From: Ureibacillus xyleni | Lineage (GTDB): Bacteria; Bacillota; Bacilli; Bacillales_A; Planococcaceae | Assembly (NCBI RefSeq): GCF_900217795.1 | Contig: NZ_OBMQ01000018.1 | Location: forward strand, 17,931 to 81,930 | Reading direction: 5' to 3' | Length of the DNA: 64,000 bases | Program-made: the position numbers and the translations under genes | In this document: positions 9,862-18,279 of the stretch, in pieces | Position numbering within the stretch: the stretch's first letter is position 1 | Layout: the number at the start of each line of letters is the position of its first letter | The notes under the pieces: model-generated | Databases searched by the model: none | What the model was told of the DNA's origin: nothing | The model's input: the letters and a program-made list of their open reading frames with translations, nothing else

Positions 9862-10659
9862 ATGGTGAGTTATCTTTGTGAATTAGTTGGGGTCTCTCGA
9901 TCAGGTTATTATCGTTATTTTTCAGAAGAAGGACACCTTAATAGACAAGCCCGTAATCAAGCAGATGAAGAAGTAAAGGAAATTATATTAAAAGCGTACA
10001 ATTTCCGTCGTCGTAAGAAAGGTGCACGTCAAATTAAAATGACGTTAGAAAACCAGTATCAGATTACATATAACTTAAAACGAATTCGTCGCATTATGAA
10101 AAAATTTAATATTGTTTGCCCTATTCGTAAAGCAAATCCTTATCGAAGAATGGCGAAAGCAACGAAAGAACATAGAACATTACCTAACCTATTAAATCGT
10201 GAATTCAAGCAAGGAATCGCTGGAAAAGTATTATTAACAGACATCACTTATTTAAGTTACGGAAAAGGGAAACGTGCCTATTTATCTACCATAAAAGATG
10301 CCCAAACCAATGAAATTCTAGCATACGAAGTGTCTGACAAAATAACACTAGATATCGCTCTAAACACAGTAAAGAAATTAAAGAAGAATGGTAGAAAACT
10401 AGCTGAGGGTGCATTCATCCACTCAGATCAAGGAGTTCATTATACCAGTCCCCAATTCCAAAAACTTGTGAAGAAAATAGGAATAGGTCAGTCAATGTCA
10501 CGCCGCGGGAACTGTTGGGATAATGCCCCACAAGAATCCTTTTTTGGACATTTTAAAGATGAATCAGATTTGAAATCATGCGAAACATTAGAAGATGTAA
10601 AACAAGAGATTAAGAGTTATATGACCTACTATAATCATTATCGCGGTCAATGGAATTAA
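9862..10659 (+). pseudogene. IS3-family OrfB transposase, C-terminal frameshift
   Basis: 265-residue DDE integrase-fold catalytic part: LLTDITYL (first Asp), IHSDQGVHY (second Asp) and NAPQESFFG (Glu) are all present, so the core is intact. The frame stops at QWN, but the next phase continues with LNKMTPAQYRHHLLQVA, the normal family C-terminus, up to about 10709. A single missing T near 10657 explains this. The final helix is therefore lost; the element may be crippled unless this is a sequencing error. Confidence 0.8.
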
Positions 10660-10872
10660 ATAAGATGACGCCTGCACAATACAGACATCATCTTCTTCAA
10701 GTGGCTTAAGAGTCTTTTTTAAAATGTCCTTTACAAAGGGTACACTTTATTGCAACATTTGATGGGGGTTCTTTCTTGATTCTTTATCTAATCCTAAATC
10801 TGTTGAGTAGAAAAGAAAAGTGAGAAAAAAAGGGGAGAATATAATAGGAAACTTGCTCTTCGATTGTTTGTA

Positions 10873-11493
10873 TTAACTAAACGGCTTTCTATTTTTCATT
10901 ACTACCGCTAGTTGAATCGAATTTAAATCTTCTTCCTCATTCAACTTCTTAATAATATTGTGATAATCTTCTTCATTTCGATTTTGACTTAATTTATAGG
11001 ATGCTTGAACTTCTTCTATTTTAATTTTAAATCCAATAGTGCCTTTGATTTGCTTTTTCGTTTCTGATGAGAGCTTTTCCCATAATACTGGATTTTCACG
11101 ATGGCTTTCGTATTTTTTTAATAACAAAGTAAGGTAATCCTCTAACTCTTGCTCACTCATAACACTTGCCGTTCCGTAGACATGAACGGATTGGTAATTC
11201 CAAGTTGGGACGTTTTCATGGTTATACCAGGAGGAGGAAATGTAAGCGTGTGGGCCTTGAAACATGACAAGGGTCGAATCTTGTCCCGCACCAAACGTTT
11301 TCCATTGAGGATTGGCATAAGCCATATGTCCAGCTATGTAATCATCATCCCCGTTTTTAATTAAGTCCATCGGTATATGCGTAGCAATCGGCTTTCCATT
11401 TTCTGTTGTTACAATGGTTCCAAAAGAGTTCATTCGAATAAATTCGCTAATTTCATCAAAGTCGGTTACTTGAAAATACTTTGGGATAAACAT
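10873..11493 (-). CDS. PaiB-like FMN-binding protein
   Basis: 206 residues of the PaiB/FMN-binding negative transcriptional regulator family, a split-barrel flavin-binding fold named from B. subtilis PaiB, which represses sporulation and protease genes. Typical segments: NSFGTIVTTENGKPIATHIP near the N-terminus, FQGPHAYISSSWY (about 78-90) and NYQSVHVYG (about 99-107). Two ATGs are adjacent (11496 and 11493); AAGGAG is better spaced for the second. Single gene on the minus strand. Regulatory role is inherited from the family name and unproven for most members. Confidence 0.85.
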   Translation of the reverse strand: MFIPKYFQVTDFDEISEFIRMNSFGTIVTTENGKPIATHIPMDLIKNGDDDYIAGHMAYANPQWKTFGAGQDSTLVMFQGPHAYISSSWYNHENVPTWNYQSVHVYGTASVMSEQELEDYLTLLLKKYESHRENPVLWEKLSSETKKQIKGTIGFKIKIEEVQASYKLSQNRNEEDYHNIIKKLNEEEDLNSIQLAVVMKNRKPFS

Positions 11494-11559
11494 CATGTCA
11501 CTCCTTTTTCTCTGCGTATTCCTTCAACTAATTATATTAAATCCCTAACAAAAAGATAG

Positions 11560-11886
11560 AATTGTAACTATTGGAGTGTATAAAATTATCTATCAAATAA
11601 AACTAAAATGCCTGAACGCTGTATATTACCGAGTTCAGACTTTCTTAGCTTTAGGAATTATATTCTACTTAACATAGTAACCTGAGAGTTTCGGAAGATC
11701 GTTTGAAACGATTCTTCCATCTATGAGTATTTCGGGGGCGAGTAGAACAGAAAAGACTAGAATAGATTAAAAAAGTTTGGCGAAGAAAAGGGGAGAAAAG
11801 TATAGAAATAACTTCACATCCATTTAGAAAAGGTTAACCATTTAAAGAGGAAGCCATGACAAAATTCGTGATAGTAGCTTCCGACC
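11560..11886. other. Intergenic region with weak hairpins
   Basis: No convincing gene in 327 nt. It holds a near-perfect dyad GGAAGATCGTTTGAAACGAT...TTCC (about 11696-11721). Next to the anti-sigma stop, an imperfect minus-strand hairpin (GGAAGC...GCTTCC, about 11851-11882) could terminate the sigma/anti-sigma operon. Confidence 0.4.
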
Positions 11887-12828
11887 TTAATAATTGTCAA
11901 TAACTCCTCCTAATGAGGAAGCTTTTATAATAGGGTTTTTCATGATGTCTAAAAGTTCATCCCTCGTTCCATAAACGACTATCCCTAAAATCTCTACATC
12001 CTCTATTTTTTTATTTTTCATCGTGTTGTAAGCGTTCTGGTGATCTTCAGAAAGACTGGTTTGTAGTAACTTTAAGAAATTCTCATATTCAAATTCCAAA
12101 TCAGTGTTAGATAAATATGGAGAATTGATTGAAAAGCCTAACGCATGATGTTCCCGAATAAATGTTGAAGACCAATCGTTTTCTTTTGCTTCTTGTTGGA
12201 ACGTGTTTAATTGGCTCTTGCTGTAGGTGTTTAACCAAAACCAGGTCATTTCTGGTAGCTTAAACAAAGGCAAATCATTTAGTTTGTAGGGTTTATCAAA
12301 GGAGAGTGCGACTTCATATAGGTTATCTCCTTGCATATTTTTCAACAGTTCCTCATCGTTTTTGTATTTTTTATATTGAACATTTGGATGGAAAAACATC
12401 ATTTCTCGCCAACCATTTTCTTTATAAGAGAATTGCCAATCCTCTCCGGTAATTCCGATGCCGCCACCTGAACCTCTTGATATCAAAACTGATGGAAGTA
12501 GACCAAATGAATATTGTTTTTGTTCGATGACGATGGATTTGTATTTAAAGTCTTTTGAAATTTTATAGTTGCTTGTTCCTCCGAGTAGTCCTCTTGAATC
12601 GACGGTTTCACTAATATAGCCATTCGGGGTGCTAAGACGCACATAGGCATCCCACTTTTTAAAGGCCTTTTCGCTATAATGTGCAGAAATGGCGAAATTG
12701 GCTAAGCTTAACACAATAAAGACCACTAAAGATACTAGGATAATGGTAATGAGCGTTTTTATTTTCCCTTTTTTTATCGCCTTTTTAATTTTTTTCTCAT
12801 CAAACATTTCATCTGGAAATTCATTCAT
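11887..12828 (-). CDS. Membrane anti-sigma factor of the adjacent ECF sigma
   Basis: 313 residues: cytosolic N-terminus of about 25 residues, one membrane helix (about 26-48, LITIILVSLVVFIVLSLANF), then a long extracytoplasmic domain of about 265 residues. This is the layout of the Sigma_reg_N/Sigma_reg_C anti-sigma family. It overlaps the sigma gene stop by 8 nt, so the two are co-translated. Presumed role: hold the sigma at the membrane until an envelope signal releases it. Start supported by GGAGGGATCTTC just upstream of ATG. Confidence 0.8.
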   Translation of the reverse strand: MNEFPDEMFDEKKIKKAIKKGKIKTLITIILVSLVVFIVLSLANFAISAHYSEKAFKKWDAYVRLSTPNGYISETVDSRGLLGGTSNYKISKDFKYKSIVIEQKQYSFGLLPSVLISRGSGGGIGITGEDWQFSYKENGWREMMFFHPNVQYKKYKNDEELLKNMQGDNLYEVALSFDKPYKLNDLPLFKLPEMTWFWLNTYSKSQLNTFQQEAKENDWSSTFIREHHALGFSINSPYLSNTDLEFEYENFLKLLQTSLSEDHQNAYNTMKNKKIEDVEILGIVVYGTRDELLDIMKNPIIKASSLGGVIDNY

Positions 12829-13327
12829 GAAGATCCCTCCACTTCTTTTGAAACTCTTTTCTTGCTCGAAATAAATACGTTCGAATGGTTTCTTCCTTCA
12901 TTCCTAGTAATAGTGCGATTTCTTTATAACTAAGTTCAAGTTCATATTTTAATAGTAAAAGCTGCTTATAGATTTCTTGAATACGCTCTAAAGTCATTGC
13001 AATTTCATGGTTCATTTCGATATGTAATACACTTAGTTCGGTATCCTGGTCATTTGCAAAATTTCCCCAGAAGCGATCATCATCAACTTGGATTGCTTGT
13101 TCTTTTCCTTTTTTCTTTAACATTTTTTTAAATTCATTCATTGAAATGGAGAATATGTAAGCAAGAGCTTTATCTGAAGAAACGCCGCTACTATAAGCGA
13201 TGAATTTTGTATAACTTTCTTGCACAATATCTTCTGCATCTTCATGGGTACAGCCGTTCTTCTTCAAGTAAAAATAAATCATTTTGGCTTGTTTATTGTA
13301 TATTTCCAATAAAAGCTTTGAATCCAT
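12821..13327 (-). CDS. ECF-type RNA polymerase sigma factor
   Basis: 168 residues with region 2 (YFYLKKNGCTHEDAEDIVQE, about 18-37, core binding and -10 reading) and region 4 HTH (LSYKEIALLLGMKEETIRTY, about 133-152, -35 reading). No region 1 or 3, so an extracytoplasmic-function sigma. AGGAGGAGC lies immediately upstream of ATG. The upstream sequence has TGTAAACTTTTTT, which resembles an ECF -35 AAC element, but no well-spaced -10 CGTC was found, so autoregulation is not shown. Confidence 0.88.
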   Translation of the reverse strand: MDSKLLLEIYNKQAKMIYFYLKKNGCTHEDAEDIVQESYTKFIAYSSGVSSDKALAYIFSISMNEFKKMLKKKGKEQAIQVDDDRFWGNFANDQDTELSVLHIEMNHEIAMTLERIQEIYKQLLLLKYELELSYKEIALLLGMKEETIRTYLFRARKEFQKKWRDLHE

Positions 13328-13412
13328 AGCTCCTCCTTTCTAACGTCTTCAATAATATAGAGTTCTTTACCTTAAAAAAGTTTACAGCAACAGAAAAAAT
13401 TATGGTAAATTA

Positions 13413-13442
13413 AAAAAGCTATTCTCCATTGAAGAATAGCCC
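13413..13442 (-). terminator. Terminator of the alpha/beta hydrolase gene
   Basis: Minus strand GGGGCTATTCTTCAATGGAG followed by AATAGCTTTTTTAATTT: GCTATTCT pairs with AGAATAGC, loop of 7 nt, then a T run. Lies 13 nt beyond the hydrolase stop. Confidence 0.75.
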
Positions 13443-13454
13443 CCGAATAATCAT

Positions 13455-14279
13455 TCAATTTATTTGCTTCTCAAATAGCGATACGCCTTCATATGATTTA
13501 ATGGGGTGTCCCTCAAAAAAATCAAGAATCATCTCATTAAATATATCCTTTTCCATCGCGCTTATTGGATCAAACGCATCTTTAACTAAAGCAAGCGTGG
13601 CATTGGGTAGATGGTTAAAGAGAATTTGCGAACCTATTCGTTCATCTACACCCATCACTTTTCGATCGCCACCCATGACCAAAGTTGGGACAGTGATCTG
13701 TTTTAATTCGTTTGTATGAGTCGGAAATTCAGAGTTCTTAGCTAGGATCAACATTTCTTTATCAAAGGTAAACGAATCTCGTAATATCTTCTTCGTGAAT
13801 TCATCTTTACCATAGACTTTCAGCATCAAGTTAATAATTGTATCATAGGACATCATTTTGAAAATTATATTGGACGCCTTCAATACCCAGCCGGATATCT
13901 TTGTCGGGACTTCGCTGTAACCATTTGATAACACTAATTTATCAATATATTCAGGGTACTTTGACGCGAAAAGTTGAGCTGTTACGGAACCATAAGATAA
14001 TCCAACAAGATGAGTTTTCGTTATCTTGAGTGCGTCTAAAACATTTTTTACATCTTCAGCCATGACTCTTGCGGTAAATTTATTGTCAGGGAAGGTTTTT
14101 GTAGAACTTCCGTGTCCCCGCAAATCCAACATAATCATTTTATATTTGGGGGAAAAAAAGTCTATTTGCGGTGCCCACATCTTCCAACTGGCTCCTAATC
14201 CATGGAGAAACAAAATTGGAACCCCGTGCCCCCTTACTTCATAATGTATTTGGACGTTATCAAATTCCACTTTCGGCAT
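13455..14279 (-). CDS. Alpha/beta-fold hydrolase
   Basis: 274 residues of the alpha/beta hydrolase superfamily. The oxyanion region LFLHGLGASWKMW (about 22-34), the nucleophile elbow GLSYGS with catalytic Ser (about residue 97), and an Asp near 225 in VMGGDRKVMGVDERI are visible. No signal peptide; cytosolic. Monocistronic with its own terminator. Substrate not predictable; many such enzymes are esterases or peroxidase-like hydrolases. Confidence 0.85.
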   Translation of the reverse strand: MPKVEFDNVQIHYEVRGHGVPILFLHGLGASWKMWAPQIDFFSPKYKMIMLDLRGHGSSTKTFPDNKFTARVMAEDVKNVLDALKITKTHLVGLSYGSVTAQLFASKYPEYIDKLVLSNGYSEVPTKISGWVLKASNIIFKMMSYDTIINLMLKVYGKDEFTKKILRDSFTFDKEMLILAKNSEFPTHTNELKQITVPTLVMGGDRKVMGVDERIGSQILFNHLPNATLALVKDAFDPISAMEKDIFNEMILDFFEGHPIKSYEGVSLFEKQIN

Positions 14280-14407
14280 AGTTTACCTCGTTATTTTTTA
14301 ATAATAATTCATAAAGAAGAATTCTGTATCGAAAGGGATTCTTCCTTTAGAAAAGACACTTTTATTATTTCAGAAAAGCGCTTGATTGCAATATAAAGGA
14401 CTTGGTA

Positions 14408-14836
14408 ATGTATTACATCTAAGTATTACAATTCAGTATTACGTATTAGTATTATATCCAAATATTACAATTCAATATTACATATTAGTATTACATCTAA
14501 GTATTACAATTCAATATTACGTATTAGTATTACATCCAAATATTACAATTTAATATTACATATTAGTATTACATCTAAGTATTACAATTCAATATTACGT
14601 ATTAGTATTACATCCAAATATTACAATTTAATATTACATATTAGTATTACATCTAAGTATTACAATTCAATATTACGTATTAGTATTACATCCAAATATT
14701 ACAATTTAATATTACATATTAGTATTACATCTAAGTATTACAATTCAATATTACGTATTAGTATTACATCCAAATATTACAATTCAGTATTACGTATTAG
14801 TGTTACAGCTAAGTATTACATTTAACTATTACGTTA
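14408..14836. repeat. Tandem array 3: 13-mers with a 78-bp higher-order repeat
   Basis: About 33 consecutive 13-mers (TAGTATTACATCT, AAGTATTACAATT, CAATATTACGTAT, TAGTATTACATCC, AAATATTACAATT, TAATATTACATAT and variants). Six 13-mers recur as a 78-bp unit: the string GTATTAGTATTACATCC starts at 14521, 14599, 14677 and 14755, exactly 78 apart. It fills the gap between the hydrolase 5' end and the ridA-like pseudogene. Confidence 0.93.
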
Positions 14837-14850
14837 GTGGAGATGGGGAA

Positions 14851-15292
14851 TTAAGTGATTTTTGGGCTAAATTTATCGATATTACCTTGATTCACGTCCA
14901 ATCCGATCTCCTTACAAGCCCATGCATCAATTTCTACTTTAAATGTTGGAGCTGCTAGTGCGACTACATAAATCATTGTTGTACATGGGAGATGGTTCCC
15001 AAGAAAATCGCCAATTAGTTTTCTTCGTTGTTCGGCTTCAAAGTCACCAACTAAGTAGAAGACCATTTTAGTTAAATCTTCAATTTCCATCTCAGCCGTC
15101 TCAAGATTTTTCTTGATGTTTTCTAATGCCAATTGTAGTTGCTCTAAAGGGTTTTCTGGTACAGTGCCGTCTAGTCGCATGCCGATTTGTCCCGATAAAT
15201 TCAGCCATCGATTTGGACCTGTTACTTCTATTTGGTGTACATAGGGAGCTACTGGATTATGAATTGTCTGCTGGATTTCTTGAAATTTTCAT
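14851..15292 (-). pseudogene. RidA/YjgF-family protein with N-terminal frameshift
   Basis: The open part (14851-15180) begins inside the conserved SGQIGMRLDG segment and lacks the first 30 or so residues of the fold. Upstream in the same phase the sequence reads IHNPVAPYVHQIEVTGPNRW, and one phase over an ATG at 15292 with AAAGG reads MKISRNPAD, the expected N-terminus. One extra A near 15262-15264 separates them. RidA proteins hydrolyse reactive enamine/imine intermediates, for example products of PLP dehydratases. Inactive if the indel is real; a sequencing error would restore a protein of about 146 residues. Confidence 0.75.
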
Positions 15293-15355
15293 TTTACTCA
15301 TCCTTTGCGGCATTATTTTTTCAAATTGCGGGTGATAATGCTTTCCCCATAAATA

Positions 15356-15392
15356 AAGACGCTAACCCATTTTCTAGGATAGCGCCTCTTAG
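15356..15392 (-). terminator. Weak terminator after the RlmI-like operon
   Basis: On the minus strand GGCGCTATCC and GGGTTAGCGTC can form an imperfect hairpin followed by TTTATTTATG, about 15-50 nt beyond the small 62-codon gene. Confidence 0.5.
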
Positions 15393-15405
15393 GTGGGGAC
15401 ACGTA

Positions 15406-15594
15406 TTATTGCAAGCGCTCGAGGTCTTGATATTCTTGCATAAATGGACCACTATTCGCAACGGCTGAGTGATAGAGTGCTTTAATCGCTAAATTTTTCT
15501 CTAAGCCCATTTCTTTTTTTATTTTCTTTAACTCATCATGCAGTTCACGGTGCTCATTAATTAATTTCGTCATTGTTTTTTTACTATATTTCAT
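15406..15594 (-). CDS. Small conserved-looking protein of unknown function
   Basis: 62 residues, charged and helix-rich (MTKLINEHRELHDELKKIKK), no membrane segment or cysteine. Its ATG overlaps the stop of the methyltransferase gene by 4 nt, so it is translationally coupled to it; this coupling is the main reason to accept it as a gene. I do not recognise a family. It could assist the methyltransferase or simply share its transcript. Confidence 0.65.
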   Translation of the reverse strand: MKYSKKTMTKLINEHRELHDELKKIKKEMGLEKNLAIKALYHSAVANSGPFMQEYQDLERLQ

Positions 15595-16796
15595 AGGTTC
15601 ACATCCATTACTTTGATAAACACAACTTTTAAATAATTAAATTCAGGAAAGTTGTGTGGGACCGTAAAATCTTCAGGTAACTGATGCTCTTCTACAATTT
15701 TGTAACGTGTATTTGTTTCTTTAAAGGCTTTATCAATAAATGTTTTGAACTTTTTCATGTTAAAGCTCGCATTATTTGTGGATGCAATAATTAATCCACC
15801 TTCATTGGTGATTTTGAGGGCATCTTTTAATAACTTTGGATAGTCTTTCGCTGTACTGAATGTCATTTTTTTCGTGCGTGCAAAGCTTGGTGGATCCAAT
15901 ACAACAACATCAAATTTTAACTCATGACGTGCTGCATAACTAAAGTAATCAAAAACATTCATAACCTTAATGTCTTGGGTATGATAGTCAATGTCATTTA
16001 CTTCAAATTGTTGAATCGTTTTCGGTAAGCTTCTTTTCGCTAAGTCAACACTTGTTGTTCCGGTAGAGCCACCAAGAACGGCAGCGACCGAAAATGCGCC
16101 TGTATAAGAAAACGTATTGAGCACCGTTTTTCCTTCAGAATATTTATCGCGTAATGCTTTTCGAACATTTCGTTGATCCAAGAATATACCTGTCATCGCG
16201 TCGTCATTTAAGTCCACCGCAAATTTCATCTTGTTTTCCAACACGATTAACGGGAATTCGCCTTTTTCCCCCGATACGTAATCATCTTGCTTTACATATT
16301 GGCCATTGGTATTAAAGCGTAATTTTTCATAAACTCCTCGTGTCTGTACGACTTCATCTAGTGCATGATAGATGTCTTCCTGGAATGAATAAATCCCTTC
16401 ACTATACCAACTCACCATATAAAAGCCGTTGAAGAAATCGATGGTTAACCCCCCAATTCCATCGCCTTCCCCATTAAATACTCGAAAAGCCGTTGTATCT
16501 TCTGATGCAAACAGATTGGCCCGTTTTTCTACAGCTTCTCTAATTTTTTTCGCAAAAAACTTCTTGTCGATTTGTTCTTTTTCTTTACGTGTTAACACCC
16601 AGCCAATGCCTTTATTTTGTGTACCATAATACCCTGTTGCAATATAGCCGCCACTTTTATCGACCAAATGCAATAAGTTTCCTTCTTCTAACGGAATGTC
16701 TGGCGTTTCAATGGCATCTTTTAAAATTAATGGATAGCCGTTTGTAATATCTTTAATGGATTTGGATTGTAATTGTACTTTTCTTAACTGTTTCAT
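15591..16796 (-). CDS. Class I SAM-dependent rRNA methyltransferase, RlmI/YwbD-like
   Basis: 401 residues: an N-terminal PUA-like domain (about 1-75), a RlmI-type linker domain, and a C-terminal Rossmann methyltransferase. Visible SAM motif NTFSYTGAFSVAA (about 220-232) and the catalytic-loop DPPSFARTKK (about 289-298) that in RlmI-type enzymes serves cytosine-C5 methylation of 23S rRNA. Overlaps a small downstream gene by 4 nt. Cytosolic. Exact target nucleotide not deducible, so no symbol is given. Confidence 0.87.
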   Translation of the reverse strand: MKQLRKVQLQSKSIKDITNGYPLILKDAIETPDIPLEEGNLLHLVDKSGGYIATGYYGTQNKGIGWVLTRKEKEQIDKKFFAKKIREAVEKRANLFASEDTTAFRVFNGEGDGIGGLTIDFFNGFYMVSWYSEGIYSFQEDIYHALDEVVQTRGVYEKLRFNTNGQYVKQDDYVSGEKGEFPLIVLENKMKFAVDLNDDAMTGIFLDQRNVRKALRDKYSEGKTVLNTFSYTGAFSVAAVLGGSTGTTSVDLAKRSLPKTIQQFEVNDIDYHTQDIKVMNVFDYFSYAARHELKFDVVVLDPPSFARTKKMTFSTAKDYPKLLKDALKITNEGGLIIASTNNASFNMKKFKTFIDKAFKETNTRYKIVEEHQLPEDFTVPHNFPEFNYLKVVFIKVMDVNL

Positions 16797-16932
16797 TTAG
16801 TCATCCTTCATATGTTTAATCTGTTCATTATGCCACTTTTTATCGAAATTTGCGAAAAAAAGTTTGAGATTACTCAATCGATAAAATTATTGGTTCGTGT
16901 GATATAACCTATACTTGGTTTTAGAGAATTCC

Positions 16933-16942
16933 GGGGGGGGGG
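16933..16942 (+). repeat. G10 homopolymer tract
   Basis: Ten consecutive G in an otherwise AT-rich gap (16931 CC, then G10, then C). It lies between the methyltransferase start and the DUF2812 terminator, outside any gene. Length may vary or be misread. Confidence 0.8.
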
Positions 16943-16964
16943 CGATTAAAATTATGCGGAATCT

Positions 16965-17003
16965 AAAAAAAACAAGATAACAGGAGGATTGTTATCTCGT
17001 TTA
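16965..17003 (-). terminator. Terminator of the PadR-DUF2812 operon
   Basis: Minus strand GAGATAACAATCCTCCTGTT then ATCTTGTTTTTTTT: the arms GAGATAACA and TGTTATCTTG pair around a CTCC-containing loop and are followed by eight T. Confidence 0.8.
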
Positions 17004-17012
17004 ATCATGTCA

Positions 17013-17624
17013 CTATTCTCTATTTTGTAAATAAAGTTTGTTTGATTTATAGCCAAAGAATAAATATAAAATAATGGTCACCGGTATAAATGACCAGGCG
17101 ATCCCTCTCATTAAGGCAAAGGGTGTTTCAAATAGGAAGGAGAACCAAAAAGAGGTTCCGGTTTTCGCCCATAGACCAGGCGTTAAATACAGCTCTTTTG
17201 GATTTATGAGTGCCTTAGGATCAATGATATCAGTCAAATAAAATACAATTAACAGCGGAATAAAACTGATCGCCAATTCAAAAAACGTATTGGCATAGCG
17301 TTTATAGCGACTAGCTTTCGAATAAGCATCAGAAAAAATATCATCCTCATAGGAGGAATCAACTTTTTGAAAGTACTGGATCCCTGAATTTTTTGTACCT
17401 GCGAGATGTTTCCAACCACTATCTTCAAACAATGTACAATAATCAATAAAATCCTCTTTCTTCTTGAATTTCCTAAAATCGATTTTAATAATGGCATTTT
17501 CAGCTTTCCCTCGTTGAAAGTGGTATCCAAAAGAGGTGCTTTGTAGATGGTAACCATTTTTTGCCATTTGATTGAGCCATTGTTCCTCTTTTTCAAAGTC
17601 GATGAAAAATTTTAACCTATACAT
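17013..17624 (-). CDS. DUF2812 membrane protein
   Basis: 203 residues from the ATG at 17624, which has GGAGGG 7 nt upstream; a longer frame to 17639 has no better site. N-terminal half is the soluble DUF2812 domain (FFIDFEKEEQWLNQMAKNGYHLQ, about 5-27); the C-terminal half holds two or three membrane helices (about 108-130, 155-175 and 182-200). DUF2812 proteins are commonly paired with a PadR regulator, as here, where it overlaps the padR stop by 8 nt. Function unknown; a stress-related envelope role is only a guess from the pairing. Confidence 0.8.
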   Translation of the reverse strand: MYRLKFFIDFEKEEQWLNQMAKNGYHLQSTSFGYHFQRGKAENAIIKIDFRKFKKKEDFIDYCTLFEDSGWKHLAGTKNSGIQYFQKVDSSYEDDIFSDAYSKASRYKRYANTFFELAISFIPLLIVFYLTDIIDPKALINPKELYLTPGLWAKTGTSFWFSFLFETPFALMRGIAWSFIPVTIILYLFFGYKSNKLYLQNRE

Positions 17625-17952
17625 CTTCAATCCCTCCAATTGGCGAAAGCAATTTTTCAGTCACATTGACGATATGTTTCATTCGTTCACAATCGAGTTG
17701 CAATACATCTTTTCCTTTTTCAGTGATGACATAGGTTTTTCGTCGTTTATCTGTGCTTTCTACGGCTTGAATGAGTTGCTGCTTCAGTAAATTTTCAATT
17801 GCGCCATACATGGTACCAGCCGCAATCTTCACTTTTTGATTACTTAGTTGTTCAACCTTCTGCATCATAATATAACCGTGGGCAGGCTCGAGTAAGGATA
17901 ATAAAATGTAGTACGTAGTTTCTGTTAATGGTAAATATTTAGTTAACTCCAT
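17617..17952 (-). CDS. PadR-family transcriptional regulator
   Basis: 111 residues, short PadR subtype: winged helix with TETTYYILLSLLEPAHGYIM (about 11-30), QKVKIAAGTMYGAIENLLKQ recognition part and the wing KRRKTYVITEKG (about 69-80), ending in a dimerisation helix. Such regulators usually repress their own operon and are released by a ligand. A perfect operator-like palindrome lies about 22 nt upstream, supporting autoregulation. Confidence 0.9.
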   Translation of the reverse strand: MELTKYLPLTETTYYILLSLLEPAHGYIMMQKVEQLSNQKVKIAAGTMYGAIENLLKQQLIQAVESTDKRRKTYVITEKGKDVLQLDCERMKHIVNVTEKLLSPIGGIEDV

Positions 17953-17970
17953 TATGAATCACTCCAAAAT

Positions 17971-18023
17971 ATTTATACAGTTCAACTATATAGTTTGATT
18001 ATATAAAGTCGAACTGTATAAAT
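17971..18023. promoter_or_regulatory. PadR operator region: nested perfect palindromes
   Basis: A perfect 13-bp inverted repeat ATTTATACAGTTC (17971-17983) / GAACTGTATAAAT (18011-18023) encloses a second perfect palindrome AACTATATAGTT (17985-17996). It lies immediately upstream of the padR start. PadR proteins bind such ATAC/GTAT-rich dyads. Confidence 0.75.
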
Positions 18024-18058
18024 CAATAAGAAAATGGCTCATTTTTTAGGTCCCAGGT

Positions 18059-18176
18059 CACTTCTTTGCAAAGGTAGAAATAACAAAGTTCTACTTCGCA
18101 TATTTCTACCTTTCAAAACTCTACTTTTGCGAGTAAAGGGAATGCAATTTTAAATTGCTAGAAAACCCTCGAAGTG
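18059..18176. other. Structured element upstream of pdxST (potential three-way junction)
   Basis: Three exact helices can form: closing stem CACTTC (18059-18064) / GAAGTG (18171-18176); 13-bp stem AAAGGTAGAAATA (18070-18082) / TATTTCTACCTTT (18101-18113); 7-bp stem GCAATTT (18144-18150) / AAATTGC (18152-18158). It precedes the likely pdxS promoter, so it may be a transcript end, a small RNA or a DNA-level element rather than a leader. I do not recognise a known riboswitch. Confidence 0.4.
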
Positions 18177-18216
18177 CCCTTATTTTTTAAAACTGACCAT
18201 GTTATTTTTTAAAAAA

Positions 18217-18238
18217 TTGACTATTTTAATATAGTCAA
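18217..18238. promoter_or_regulatory. Dyad at the pdxST promoter
   Basis: TTGACTAT (18217-18224) / ATAGTCAA (18231-18238), an exact 8-bp inverted repeat. TTGACT could be a -35 box for pdxST, making the dyad a plausible operator. No perfect -10 is seen at the right spacing. Confidence 0.45.
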
Positions 18239-18279
18239 CATTCCATATACTAGGAAATATTACAAGGGAGGTAAATTTT

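Larger units (their letters stand above)
9263..10770 (+). mobile_element. IS3-family insertion sequence (IS150-like)
   Basis: About 1.5 kb bounded by inverted repeats: left AACCCCCATCAAATTGTAAA (from 9263) and the matching right end reading inwards AACCCCCATCAAATGTTGCA (from 10770), with GTGTACCCT/ATGTACCCT further in. Two overlapping-phase transposase frames with a slippery heptamer. No convincing 3-4 bp target duplication flanks it, so it may be old or rearranged. It sits just after the ParA1-RHH1 operon. Confidence 0.92.

Noticed and set aside
9262..10772. Target-site duplication of the IS3 element
   Set aside because: Flanking triplets (ACA and CTT) do not match, so none is reported.
13330..13400. 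Autoregulated ECF promoter upstream of the sigma gene
   Set aside because: A -35-like TGTAAAC exists, but no -10 at a standard spacing could be found.
14408..14836. CRISPR array
   Set aside because: Repeats are contiguous 13/78-bp units without unique spacers, and no cas genes are near.
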